64,000 nt of DNA. Source: Aestuariibaculum lutulentum. GTDB lineage: Bacteria > Bacteroidota > Bacteroidia > Flavobacteriales > Flavobacteriaceae. The notes under the pieces were generated by a model. That model was not told the origin of the DNA. It searched no databases and saw only the letters and a program-made list of their open reading frames with translations. Shown piece after piece: positions 1 through 8,592 of the stretch; the stretch's first letter is position 1; every line of letters begins with the position of its first letter. Location: contig NZ_CP136709.1 of NCBI RefSeq assembly GCF_032926325.1, positions 3,718,726 to 3,782,725 of the forward strand, given 5' to 3'. The translations under genes were made by a program, and so were the position numbers.

Positions 1-44
1 ACATCCAGTGTCATTTCAATAAGTCCCATGTCAATTTTATGCAT
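1..44 (-). CDS. 5' end of an unidentified gene (partial)
   Basis: An open frame starts at an ATG at 44 and runs off the left edge, reading MHKIDMGLIEMTLDV. The ATG lies 9 bases beyond the bshC stop codon on the same strand, the spacing expected of the next gene in an operon. Only 14 complete codons are visible, so no family can be named. The product could be read only with sequence to the left. Confidence 0.45.
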   Translation of the reverse strand, partial: MHKIDMGLIEMTLD

Positions 45-53
45 GCTTACTAT

Positions 54-1655
54 TTATAATTTTAAAAGAGAAAATTCCTTATTTAAAGGATTAAGATGTT
101 TAATAAGTTCAGGAATTAATTGCGCACCATACTCCAAGTAAAACTGAGAGAAATTGGTGTTACGCTCCTGTAAACTTTGATTAGGGAATAATTCGTTTTG
201 CAAATCGGTCATTCGTGATACCTGATCTACCAAGGCCTTCTTTTGTGCTTTAAGCAAACGTTTTTCTAAGCTTTCTAAACCTTTTATTTGTTTTATTTCC
301 TGAGCTTTTACTGCTCCTAAAAACGATTTATCGGTTTGTTCTGCCAAAGTATATAAGTCTTCAAATTGCTTTTGAAGGGTATCTTTTTGTTCTGAAAAAT
401 CGATATCTATATTCGATATTTCACGTACTTTTTTATTGATAAACGTCGATTGCTTTAAAAAGATATCGCTCGTTGATATATTTAAATTCTGAAGTTTTTT
501 ATGCTGACTTTCGGTTTCTATTAATACTGAATTACGAAGCAACAACACCGGAAACGGTACATTTACTTTATTAAAGAATTGTTTCAACTGAAACCAATAT
601 GCCAATTCCCCACCACCACCAATGTAGCACAGGTTCGGCAAAATCACTTCCTGATATAGGGGGCGCGTAATAACATTTGGACTGAAACGCTCCGGAAACT
701 CATGAAGCTCTTTTTCTATTTCAGATTTTGTCCATGAAATTTCAGTGTTTAAAACACTAAAACTTTCGTTTTCAAATACGATACGTTCACGTAATCCTTC
801 TTTAATGTAAAACACATTAATTTCTCGAGGATTCACCTGAATCGTGTAATCACTATTTACGGTGCTTAATTGAGCGTTTGTTTCAGAAACATTTGTAAAG
901 GAGGTATTGCTAAACAACTCCTCTTTTATATAAGGAACCAATTGTTGTTTTAAAGTTTTATCGTTAGCATCAATGATAACTAAGCCATAGTCTTTAAATA
1001 ATTCGTTAGCTAAATATCTTGTCGCATCAGCTAAATGATCATGCTCTAAATATGCCGATTTAAAAAGTTGCTTTAAATATTCAGCATTTTTACTATTTCC
1101 TAATTCTAAAGCAAACAAATTAAAAACGTCGTCTAAACCTTCGGTTGATAATTCACCTACTGCGCCAGATGCTGTTCTGTTCCAGTGCACCTTTTTTCCT
1201 TTAAAATTGAAGTAATTTATTTCTTCAAAATCATGATCTTCAGTCGCCATCCAGTACACTGGCACGAAATTATAATCGGGATGGGCTTCCTTTAAATCTC
1301 TGGAAAGATTAATTGTCGAGACTATTTTATAAAGAAAATACAAAGGTCCTGTAAACAGGTTTAATTGATGTCCTGTGGTAATAGTAAACGTATTTTCGTT
1401 TTGCAGAGCATCAATATGACTCAGCGTTAATTCTGATGTTTCAACAGTTTTATATTGGGCTTTTAAAGCTTTAACTAAAACTGTTCTGGACTCTATATTA
1501 AAACTTGACGCCTTTTCTTCTATCTGTTCTTTGAAGTTCTCCAGGTTTGGAAAACGATTGTAAAAGGGTTTCAATTGCGGGTTTTCATCCAGGTAGTCGC
1601 AGATAAGACTCGAAAAATATCCTGTGTTTTTAAATGAAATACCGTCTAATAACAT
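54..1655 (-). CDS. bshC: Bacillithiol biosynthesis cysteine-adding enzyme BshC
   Basis: BshC performs the last step of bacillithiol synthesis, adding cysteine to glucosaminyl-malate in the cytoplasm. The 533-residue length fits the family. The N-terminal half carries the typical TTGHQLNLFTGPLYFLYKI segment (about residues 93-111), followed by PVYWMATEDHDFEEI and a GGGGELAYW motif near residue 350, all hallmarks of BshC. The last third is rich in Lys/Glu and probably forms the family's coiled coil. The ATG at 1655 fits the family N terminus. A TATCTTTG element lies about 30 bases upstream. A partial gene follows closely downstream on the same strand. bshA and bshB are not in the window, so function rests on the family assignment. 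Confidence 0.95.
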   Translation of the reverse strand: MLLDGISFKNTGYFSSLICDYLDENPQLKPFYNRFPNLENFKEQIEEKASSFNIESRTVLVKALKAQYKTVETSELTLSHIDALQNENTFTITTGHQLNLFTGPLYFLYKIVSTINLSRDLKEAHPDYNFVPVYWMATEDHDFEEINYFNFKGKKVHWNRTASGAVGELSTEGLDDVFNLFALELGNSKNAEYLKQLFKSAYLEHDHLADATRYLANELFKDYGLVIIDANDKTLKQQLVPYIKEELFSNTSFTNVSETNAQLSTVNSDYTIQVNPREINVFYIKEGLRERIVFENESFSVLNTEISWTKSEIEKELHEFPERFSPNVITRPLYQEVILPNLCYIGGGGELAYWFQLKQFFNKVNVPFPVLLLRNSVLIETESQHKKLQNLNISTSDIFLKQSTFINKKVREISNIDIDFSEQKDTLQKQFEDLYTLAEQTDKSFLGAVKAQEIKQIKGLESLEKRLLKAQKKALVDQVSRMTDLQNELFPNQSLQERNTNFSQFYLEYGAQLIPELIKHLNPLNKEFSLLKL

Positions 1656-1684
1656 AGTTTATATTAAAAATTGAAACGCAGTTG

Positions 1685-1692
1685 CAAAGATA
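1685..1692 (-). promoter_or_regulatory. -7 promoter element for bshC
   Basis: The minus strand reads TATCTTTG, a perfect match to the Bacteroidetes TAnnTTTG -7 element, 30 bases from the bshC ATG. No clear TTG -33 element is found at the usual spacing, so support is partial. Confidence 0.45.
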
Positions 1693-1767
1693 TAGTTAAT
1701 ATAGTGGTAAAATCTAAAAATTTCGTTAAGAGTTTTTGTTTAAATTTATAAACAAATACTTTAAACC

Positions 1768-2565
1768 GTGCTCGATTTCCTTTTTACCAGCGATGCCATT
1801 ATGGCGCTACTTACTTTAACGTTTTTAGAAATTATTTTAGGAATAGACAATATTGTCTTTATTTCTTTAGCCGCCAATAAACTTCCCGAAAAACAGCAAT
1901 CGAAAGCTACAACTATCGGCTTACTGTTAGCCATGATACAGCGTATTATCCTGTTATTTTTCGTAACCTTCTTAATTGGCTTGAAAGAACCGTTTTATAC
2001 TTTAGAATTATCGTGGCTACATATATCCATCAGCTGGCAGGCTATTATTTTATTTGGAGGAGGACTCTTTTTAATTTTTAAAAGTACTTCTGAAATTCAT
2101 GAAAAAGTAGAATTACCTCATCACGATGAAAACCAACTAAATAAAAAGAAATTGAAAAGCTTATCGCAGGCAATAGTTCAAATTATGCTCATTGATTTTA
2201 TATTTTCAATTGATTCCATTTTAACTGCCGTTGGAATGACAAACGGTTTACATGATAATCACAACTACAATCTGATGTTAATGATTATAGCTGTGATTAT
2301 TTCTATTTTTATCATGATTGGCTTTGCAAACCCGATTAGAAAATTCATCAATGTACATCCCAGTATGCAAATTTTAGGCTTAGCCTTTTTAATCCTAATA
2401 GGTTTTATGCTTATTACTGAAGCTGCTCACCTGTCGCACACCACATTATTTGGAAATACGGTTGGAGCTATACCTAAAGGCTATTTGTATTTCGCCATTG
2501 CCTTTTCATTATTCGTTGAATTTATAAACTTCAGAATTCAGAAAAAACAAAGAAAAATCGATTAG
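1768..2565 (+). CDS. TerC family integral membrane protein
   Basis: This 265-residue inner-membrane protein belongs to the TerC/YoaE/YgdQ family, linked to metal-ion (often manganese) export and tellurite resistance. The N-terminal LEIILGIDNIVFISL segment with its acidic Asp in the membrane is the family signature. It is repeated in the second half as MLIDFIFSIDSIL, as expected for the internal duplication. About seven to eight hydrophobic segments are visible, with a charged His/Glu loop near residues 108-130. The start is a GTG. No later ATG keeps the first helix intact. Its TAG stop overlaps the convergent parC stop by four bases with no terminator between them. Substrate specificity cannot be read from sequence. 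Confidence 0.9.
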   Translation: MLDFLFTSDAIMALLTLTFLEIILGIDNIVFISLAANKLPEKQQSKATTIGLLLAMIQRIILLFFVTFLIGLKEPFYTLELSWLHISISWQAIILFGGGLFLIFKSTSEIHEKVELPHHDENQLNKKKLKSLSQAIVQIMLIDFIFSIDSILTAVGMTNGLHDNHNYNLMLMIIAVIISIFIMIGFANPIRKFINVHPSMQILGLAFLILIGFMLITEAAHLSHTTLFGNTVGAIPKGYLYFAIAFSLFVEFINFRIQKKQRKID

Positions 2566-5159
2566 AATAATGAAGTTTGAGAATCGTCTCCCTCCTCGCC
2601 TTCAACAATATCTTCATCAAAAACTTCTAAGTCGTCTGCATGTACTTCTTCAGGCTCTTCAAAAGGCAAAGGGTCCAACAAGTTAATTTGCTTAACCTTG
2701 TCTTTTGTCAACTGATTTCCGATTGCCGAAATACCTTTTATTGAGATAAACTCTTCTAAATTTATTTCTAAATTATCTTTACGATCTTTTCCGCGTTCTT
2801 TAGCAAACTCGACTTCAGCCATAGGTAACCAATCGGTTGAAACAATTTCTAGACGAGAATTTTCATGCTCAGGAACAAAAGATTCTTCTTTTCCTTCGTT
2901 TTCAATTAAAAAACGTTTCACGTAATACAGCTCGCGTTCTCCATTGTAATAAATAGCCGAAATAGGTTTCTTCGGATTCCATTTCTCCAATACAATCATA
3001 TCGTTATCAAAATGTAACGTAACGTCTGGCGTAACGGTTTTAACGATCCCTTTTTGATTAATTATAAGAAGTTTATCTTCCCCTCTAAATTCTCCTAAAA
3101 GCTCGCCTCGACCATCAACATTTAATCGCTGTACAGCATCGTCGAACCATATTTTACGAGGTTTTAATGTAGAAACTCCTTTTTCTTTTAGCTCTACTTT
3201 TTTGATGGCGTATTTGGTAACTAAATTTCCTTTAGACTGTCTTCCTTTAATTAAAATATCGGCAAAATCGATATCCCATTTCAATTTCTTGATACTTCCG
3301 GCCTGTCTTAATAAAATGGTCACGACCTCAGCTTCACCATTCGGATTTGCTGAAAAATATAGTAATGCCGAACCTTTATTACCGTTGGTTAAATCGTACT
3401 CGCGATCTCTGGTAATACTTGTAACGTTAAATCGTTTTATATATGAAGGTCCTGATTTACCATCGCGATAAATAAGATTGTAAATGGTACGTTTATCTCT
3501 TTTCTTAAAGACATCGACATGAATAATATCTTTACCAACAAAGGTTTTTGAATCAACTTTAGTGATCATCATACTACCGTTTTTAGTAAAGACAATCACA
3601 TCGTCTATATCACTACAATCGCATACATACTCATCACGCTTTAACGATGTTCCTACAAAACCTTCCTCACGATTCACGTAAAGCTTGGTGTTACGAATAA
3701 CCACTTTCGTGGCATCTACATCATCAAACGCACGGATTTCGGTTTTACGTTCGCGACCTTCACCGTATTCCTTTTTGAGTCTGGTGAAATAAGCAATGGC
3801 ATAATCTATTAAATGCTCTAAATGATGCTTAATTTGGGCAATTTGTTCTTCTAAAGCATCAATTTTTTGTTGCGCTTTATCAATATCGAATTTCGAAATA
3901 CGTTTGATTCGAATTTCTGTTAAACGCACAATATCTTCTTCGGTTACTGCACGTTTTAAATGCTTGATGTGTGGTTGAAGCCCTTTATCGATAGCCTGAA
4001 TAACACCTTCCCAGGTTTCTTCTTCCTCGATATCACGATATACCCTGTTTTCAATAAATATACGTTCTAATGATGCAAAATGCCATTGTTCTTCAAACTC
4101 GCCAAGTTTTATTTCTAAATCCTGCTTTAAAAGTTGCACCGTATTATCGGTGCTACGACGAAGCATTTCACTAACACCAATAAACAACGGTTTATTATCT
4201 TCGATAACACAACCTAATGGTGAAATGGAACTCTCGCAACTAGTAAACGCATATAAGGCATCAATAGTTTTATCTGGAGATAAACCTGGTGGCAGGTGGA
4301 TTAAAATCTCTACCTGTGCTGCGGTATTATCTTCAATTTTCTTGATCTTAATTTTTCCTTTTTCGTTCGCTTTAAGAATGGAATCAATTAAGGATGATGT
4401 ATTGGTCCCAAAAGGCAATTCGGTGATAACCAATGTATTTTTATCTAACTGCGAAATTTTAGCTCGAACACGAACTTTACCACCTCGCATACCATCATTA
4501 TACCCCGAAACATCTGCAATTCCTGCAGTTGGGAAATCTGGAACTATTGTAAAACGCTTGCCTTGTAAATGCTTTATAGAAGCCTCAATAAGTTCAATGA
4601 AGTTATGAGGTAATATTTTTGTAGAAAGTCCTACGGCAATACCTTCTGCTCCCTGCGCCAATAATAGCGGGAACATAACCGGTAAATTTATAGGTTCTTT
4701 ACGGCGACCATCGTAAGAGGCCTGCCATTCAGTAATTTTTGGATTGTAAACAACATCGAGCGCAAATTTAGACAAACGCGCTTCAATATAACGAGAAGCA
4801 GCAGCACCATCACCTGTTAAGATATTACCCCAGTTTCCTTGGGTATCGATTAACAAATCTTTTTGACCTATTTGCACCATGGCATCGGCGATACTTGCAT
4901 CTCCGTGAGGATGGTACTGCATGGTGTGTCCTACAATATTGGCTACTTTATTATAACGCCCATCATCCAGATCCTTCATGGAATGCATGATACGACGTTG
5001 TACGGGTTTAAATCCGTCTTCTATTGCAGGCACGGCACGTTCTAATATAACGTACGAGGCATAATCTAAAAACCAGTCCTTGTACATACCCGTTACACGG
5101 GTAATTGTTTCTTGCGGTTCGTCTTGTTCGTTAATTAAATCGTCGCCTTCTTCAATCAT
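2562..5159 (-). CDS. parC: DNA topoisomerase IV subunit A
   Basis: ParC is the breakage-reunion subunit of topoisomerase IV, which decatenates daughter chromosomes. The catalytic tyrosine is Tyr124 in AASRYIEARLS, preceded by Arg123. The quinolone-determining region reads HPHGDASIAD (83-92). The six-bladed C-terminal DNA-wrapping region follows residue 500 but lacks a canonical GyrA box, favouring ParC over GyrA. The acidic C-terminal tail (EEPEEVHADD onward) is typical of the Bacteroidetes form. The 865-residue length fits. parE lies upstream on the same strand, separated by 314 bases that hold a small ORF. Ala88 sits where E. coli ParC has Ser80. Confidence 0.95.
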   Translation of the reverse strand: MIEEGDDLINEQDEPQETITRVTGMYKDWFLDYASYVILERAVPAIEDGFKPVQRRIMHSMKDLDDGRYNKVANIVGHTMQYHPHGDASIADAMVQIGQKDLLIDTQGNWGNILTGDGAAASRYIEARLSKFALDVVYNPKITEWQASYDGRRKEPINLPVMFPLLLAQGAEGIAVGLSTKILPHNFIELIEASIKHLQGKRFTIVPDFPTAGIADVSGYNDGMRGGKVRVRAKISQLDKNTLVITELPFGTNTSSLIDSILKANEKGKIKIKKIEDNTAAQVEILIHLPPGLSPDKTIDALYAFTSCESSISPLGCVIEDNKPLFIGVSEMLRRSTDNTVQLLKQDLEIKLGEFEEQWHFASLERIFIENRVYRDIEEEETWEGVIQAIDKGLQPHIKHLKRAVTEEDIVRLTEIRIKRISKFDIDKAQQKIDALEEQIAQIKHHLEHLIDYAIAYFTRLKKEYGEGRERKTEIRAFDDVDATKVVIRNTKLYVNREEGFVGTSLKRDEYVCDCSDIDDVIVFTKNGSMMITKVDSKTFVGKDIIHVDVFKKRDKRTIYNLIYRDGKSGPSYIKRFNVTSITRDREYDLTNGNKGSALLYFSANPNGEAEVVTILLRQAGSIKKLKWDIDFADILIKGRQSKGNLVTKYAIKKVELKEKGVSTLKPRKIWFDDAVQRLNVDGRGELLGEFRGEDKLLIINQKGIVKTVTPDVTLHFDNDMIVLEKWNPKKPISAIYYNGERELYYVKRFLIENEGKEESFVPEHENSRLEIVSTDWLPMAEVEFAKERGKDRKDNLEINLEEFISIKGISAIGNQLTKDKVKQINLLDPLPFEEPEEVHADDLEVFDEDIVEGEEGDDSQTSLF

Positions 5160-5168
5160 TTAAATGTG

Positions 5169-5312
5169 TTAGTTTTCTTTAGGCTTGCCACTAATCGTTA
5201 CTCGCCCTTTAATTTTAATGGTTCGTTTTCTATTTACTGTATTTGGTTCTTCAATGTGTAAATAAGAATAATCTCTTTTTGTCTCGCTTGATTTTTCTAA
5301 AGTGTATAACAT
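5169..5312 (-). CDS. Small basic ORF (47 aa) immediately upstream of parC
   Basis: An uninterrupted 48-codon frame runs from ATG 5312 to TAA 5169, ending 9 bases before the parC start on the same strand. The product is hydrophilic. It begins MLYTLEKSSETKRDYSYLHI, continues with a proline/asparagine turn, and ends in a strongly basic segment (NRKRTIKIKGRVTISGKPKEN split at residues 27-47). A TAATTTTG -7 element lies 52 bases upstream of its start, so transcript, small ORF and parC appear to form one unit. I do not recognise the family. It could be a conserved small protein, a leader peptide coupled to parC translation, or chance. Codon composition looks like neighbouring genes. Confidence 0.5.
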   Translation of the reverse strand: MLYTLEKSSETKRDYSYLHIEEPNTVNRKRTIKIKGRVTISGKPKEN

Positions 5313-5364
5313 TATATTTTGTTTTTAGCCTGCTCAACACAGGGAATTATTAATTTTTATACTA

Positions 5365-5372
5365 CAAAATTA
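5365..5372 (-). promoter_or_regulatory. -7 promoter element for small ORF and parC
   Basis: The minus strand reads TAATTTTG, a perfect TAnnTTTG match, in the parE-parC gap. It would place a transcription start roughly 45-50 bases before the 47-codon ORF. No convincing TTG -33 element is present. Confidence 0.4.
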
Positions 5373-5473
5373 ACTCTAAACCTATAATGTCTGTATCTAC
5401 TTTAACGAAACTTTATCATCAAATTCTTAATTTAACCTTGAAATAATGATTTATCAATAATTTAAAAGCCTGT

Positions 5474-7324
5474 TTATTCAACAATATCTAATTCAACCTT
5501 TAAATTATCAATTATAAACTCTTGTCTTGAAGGCGTGTTTTTACCCATGTAAAAGGATAATAATTCTTCAATAGACATATGGCTATCCAGCATAACAGGA
5601 TCTAATCGGATGTCTTCACCAATAAAGTGTTTAAACTCATCCGGAGATATCTCTCCCAAACCTTTAAATCGTGTAATTTCAGGTTTTGGCTTTAATTTTT
5701 CAATCGCATTAACACGCTCCTCGTCTGTATAGCAATAAATGGTTTCTTTTTTATTTCTTACCCTGAATAATGGGGTTTGTAATATATATAGATGTCCTTC
5801 TTTAATAACCTCAGGGAAAAACTGAAGGAAGAAGGTAATTAATAACAAACGGATGTGCATCCCATCGACATCGGCATCGGTTGCAATTACCACGTTATTA
5901 TAACGTAAATCTTCTAAAGACTCTTCTATATTTAAAGCGGCCTGTAACAGGTTGAACTCCTCGTTTTCGTATACAATCTTTTTACTTAAACCATAACAGT
6001 TAAGCGGTTTACCTTTTAAACTGAATACCGCCTGTGTATTGACATCTCGAGATTTAGTAATACTTCCAGATGCCGAATCTCCCTCGGTAATAAAAAGCGT
6101 GGTTTCAAGATTGCGTTCGTTTTTGGTATCTCCAAAATGCACACGACAATCACGCAATTTTTTATTATGAAGACTAGCCTTTTTCGCACGGTCTTTCGCT
6201 AATTTTCTAATACCAGACAACTCCTTACGCTCACGTTCAGCCTGCAATATTTTACGCTGAAGCTTATCGGCTGCCTCTGGATTTTTATGTAGATAGTTAT
6301 CTAAATAAGTTTTTACGAAGTCGTTAACATAGGTTCTTACCGTTGGCAAATCTCCTCCCATATCGGTCGATCCTAATTTCGTTTTTGTCTGACTCTCGAA
6401 TACAGGCTCCATCACCTTAATAGCAATGGCACTTACTACCGATTTTCTAATATCGGATGCGTCGTAGTTTTTACCGTAATACTCACGCACGGTTTTCACC
6501 AAAGCCTCTCTAAAAGCATTTAAGTGTGTCCCTCCCTGTGTTGTATTTTGTCCGTTAACAAACGAATGATACTCTTCGCTATACTGTGTTTTGCTGTGCG
6601 TTAAAGCAATTTCAATGTCATCGCCTCGTAAGTGGATGATAGGATACAATCTATCATCCTGATTTATATTTTCAGATAATAAATCTTTAAGACCATGCTC
6701 ACTAAAATACTTTTCTCCGTTAAAAACTATGGTTAAACCCGGATTCAGATATACATAGTTTTTAAGCATTTTAACGATGTACTCGTTTCTAAACTTATAG
6801 TTTTTAAAAATAGTTTCATCAGGTACAAAGGATACTTTGGTTCCTTTGCGACGTGAGGTTTCATCTAAAAACTCCTGATTGGTTAACTCGCCTTTTTCAA
6901 ATTCCGCTGAAGCTGATTTATTATCTCGTGTCGATTCTACTCTGAAATAAGATGACAAGGCATTTACCGCTTTGGTACCTACCCCATTTAATCCTACCGA
7001 TTTTTTAAAGGCTTTGGAATCGTACTTACCTCCGGTATTCATTTTAGAAACTACATCTACAACTTTACCCAACGGAATACCTCGACCAAAATCTCTAACA
7101 ATAACTTTATTGCCTTGAATAGAAATTTCAATATTCTTTCCAGCCCCCATTACAAACTCATCAATCGAGTTATCTAGAACTTCCTTAAGTAAAATGTAGA
7201 TACCGTCGTCAGGAGAAGATCCGTCACCAAGTTTTCCGATATACATCCCTGGACGCATACGAATGTGCTCTTTCCAGTCTAACGAACGTATATTATCTTC
7301 GGTGTAATTGGTTTCTTCTGCCAT
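5474..7324 (-). CDS. parE: DNA topoisomerase IV subunit B
   Basis: ParE is the ATPase subunit of topoisomerase IV. The GHKL ATP-binding fold is visible through EVLDNSIDEF, DFGRGIPLG and GLNGVGTKAVNALS within the first 130 residues. The TOPRIM domain has TEGDSASGSITKSRD and the DADVDGMHIR acidic motif that binds Mg2+, and the C-terminal FKGLGEI segment follows. TEGDSASGS, rather than the GyrB EGDSAGG form, together with the 616-residue length and the neighbouring parC, identifies ParE. The ATG at 7324 gives the standard N terminus with no upstream in-frame extension worth choosing. The gap to parC is 314 bases. Confidence 0.96.
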   Translation of the reverse strand: MAEETNYTEDNIRSLDWKEHIRMRPGMYIGKLGDGSSPDDGIYILLKEVLDNSIDEFVMGAGKNIEISIQGNKVIVRDFGRGIPLGKVVDVVSKMNTGGKYDSKAFKKSVGLNGVGTKAVNALSSYFRVESTRDNKSASAEFEKGELTNQEFLDETSRRKGTKVSFVPDETIFKNYKFRNEYIVKMLKNYVYLNPGLTIVFNGEKYFSEHGLKDLLSENINQDDRLYPIIHLRGDDIEIALTHSKTQYSEEYHSFVNGQNTTQGGTHLNAFREALVKTVREYYGKNYDASDIRKSVVSAIAIKVMEPVFESQTKTKLGSTDMGGDLPTVRTYVNDFVKTYLDNYLHKNPEAADKLQRKILQAERERKELSGIRKLAKDRAKKASLHNKKLRDCRVHFGDTKNERNLETTLFITEGDSASGSITKSRDVNTQAVFSLKGKPLNCYGLSKKIVYENEEFNLLQAALNIEESLEDLRYNNVVIATDADVDGMHIRLLLITFFLQFFPEVIKEGHLYILQTPLFRVRNKKETIYCYTDEERVNAIEKLKPKPEITRFKGLGEISPDEFKHFIGEDIRLDPVMLDSHMSIEELLSFYMGKNTPSRQEFIIDNLKVELDIVE

Positions 7325-7446
7325 AAAATTTCCAGTAAGTTAAGTGAGATTTGATGCTAATATAATACACTCCGCGAAAAAATGAAACCTCATTTCGACA
7401 AAATAATTAACAATATTAAGGGTGTATTTTGTTAAGAACCTCGAAA

Positions 7447-8352
7447 TTAATTTTTTGATTCTTTTTTTAGGCTGACAAATAATATCCCAATGATAACTAT
7501 TAATGCTCCAAAAAATTGCAACAATGTTAATTTTTCATTTAAGAAGATGGATGCCAGAATGATTGTTGATATTGGCCCAATACCTGCAACAATCGCAAAG
7601 TTTGACGAACTGATTAACTTAATGGACATTGACACTAAAAACGACGGAATAACCGTTGCAAAAACCGCAATTAAAAATCCGTAACCGTAAACCTGCCAAG
7701 GAAAACTTAATAAATCAATTTCATTTATAAATCCATAGTGAATAAACACACATATACATGACACCAACATGGCATATGATGTAAACTTTACCACTCCAAA
7801 TTTAGGAATTAGCCATCCGGTTCCAACCAAATACGATGCATAGGTCACGGCGCTTAAAAAAATTAAAAAACCTCCTAAATAGGTGTCGTTTCCCGAAATG
7901 GCAACCTCATCCCAAAAAGCAATAACTACCCCTATATATGTTAACAGTATCGCTCCTGTCTGCACTTTGGTTATAGGTTTCTTCAAAAAAAACTTATTAA
8001 AAAACAATACAATAGTTGGATAGATAAACAGAATAATACGCTCTAAACTTGCCTTAATATAAGTCAGTCCAACAAAATCAAAATAACTCGCTAAATAATA
8101 CCCCACAAAACCAAAAAACACTACCCAACCGTAATCTTTTCGGGTCACTTCTAAAGACGTTTTTTCATTCCTGTAGATATAAATTATAATAATGTAAAAA
8201 GGGAATGAAAACAACATGCGTAACAATAGCACACTTATAGCATCAACGTTGTATTGATAAGCCAATTTTACCATTACTGCCTTTGAAGAAAATAATATCA
8301 CCGCCAGTATCCCTATTAAAACACCGTAGATAAAAGATTGTCTTGATTTCAT
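7447..8352 (-). CDS. EamA/DMT family transporter
   Basis: This 301-residue protein has about ten hydrophobic helices arranged as two repeats of five, the architecture of EamA (DUF6) drug/metabolite transporters of the inner membrane. The first repeat begins with a helix followed by KLAYQYNVDAISVLLLR. The second contains GIGPISTIILASIFLNEKL, a typical EamA closing helix. The C terminus is basic (SLKKESKN). It stands alone, 122 bases upstream of parE on the same strand but without evidence of co-transcription. The substrate cannot be predicted; such proteins export amino acids, nucleotides or other small metabolites. Confidence 0.88.
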   Translation of the reverse strand: MKSRQSFIYGVLIGILAVILFSSKAVMVKLAYQYNVDAISVLLLRMLFSFPFYIIIIYIYRNEKTSLEVTRKDYGWVVFFGFVGYYLASYFDFVGLTYIKASLERIILFIYPTIVLFFNKFFLKKPITKVQTGAILLTYIGVVIAFWDEVAISGNDTYLGGFLIFLSAVTYASYLVGTGWLIPKFGVVKFTSYAMLVSCICVFIHYGFINEIDLLSFPWQVYGYGFLIAVFATVIPSFLVSMSIKLISSSNFAIVAGIGPISTIILASIFLNEKLTLLQFFGALIVIIGILFVSLKKESKN

Positions 8353-8517
8353 CTGTTGATTTCTATTTGATATTATTGTCAGATGGAATTAGCCTGTAAC
8401 ATTTTTACTAACTTCAAATGTATTGCAAAGCTCATTTCACAGCGCGAAGGTATAACGCTATTTTAAAACAACTCTTAGATATAACAAAATATTACGATGT
8501 TCAGACAAGCAAACCTG

Positions 8518-8548
8518 TTGTTAGTCGAAAATTGAAAGCCTAAGTTTT
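8518..8548 (+). promoter_or_regulatory. Possible promoter of the transglutaminase/PNGase-like operon
   Basis: TTG at 8518-8520 is followed after 20 bases by TAAGTTTT at 8541-8548, one mismatch from TAnnTTTG, with spacing close to the flavobacterial optimum. It lies 44 bases before the chosen ATG. The rest of the 240-base gap from 8353 shows no gene or repeat. Confidence 0.35.
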
Positions 8549-8592
8549 ACCTTTTTCATAATTTGACACATTCACACATATTAACCCAAAAC

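Noticed and set aside
2562..2565. Four-base overlap of convergent stop codons (TerC and parC), and the like at 56048-56051
   Set aside because: Shared TTAG/TTAA stops are common in compact genomes and show no assembly error.
4150..4608. 152-codon open frame on the plus strand inside parC
   Set aside because: It lies wholly opposite parC, which is confidently coding, and has no leader or motif.
8563..8592. TTG start for the transglutaminase-like gene
   Set aside because: It would add ten polar residues before a clean lipoprotein signal.
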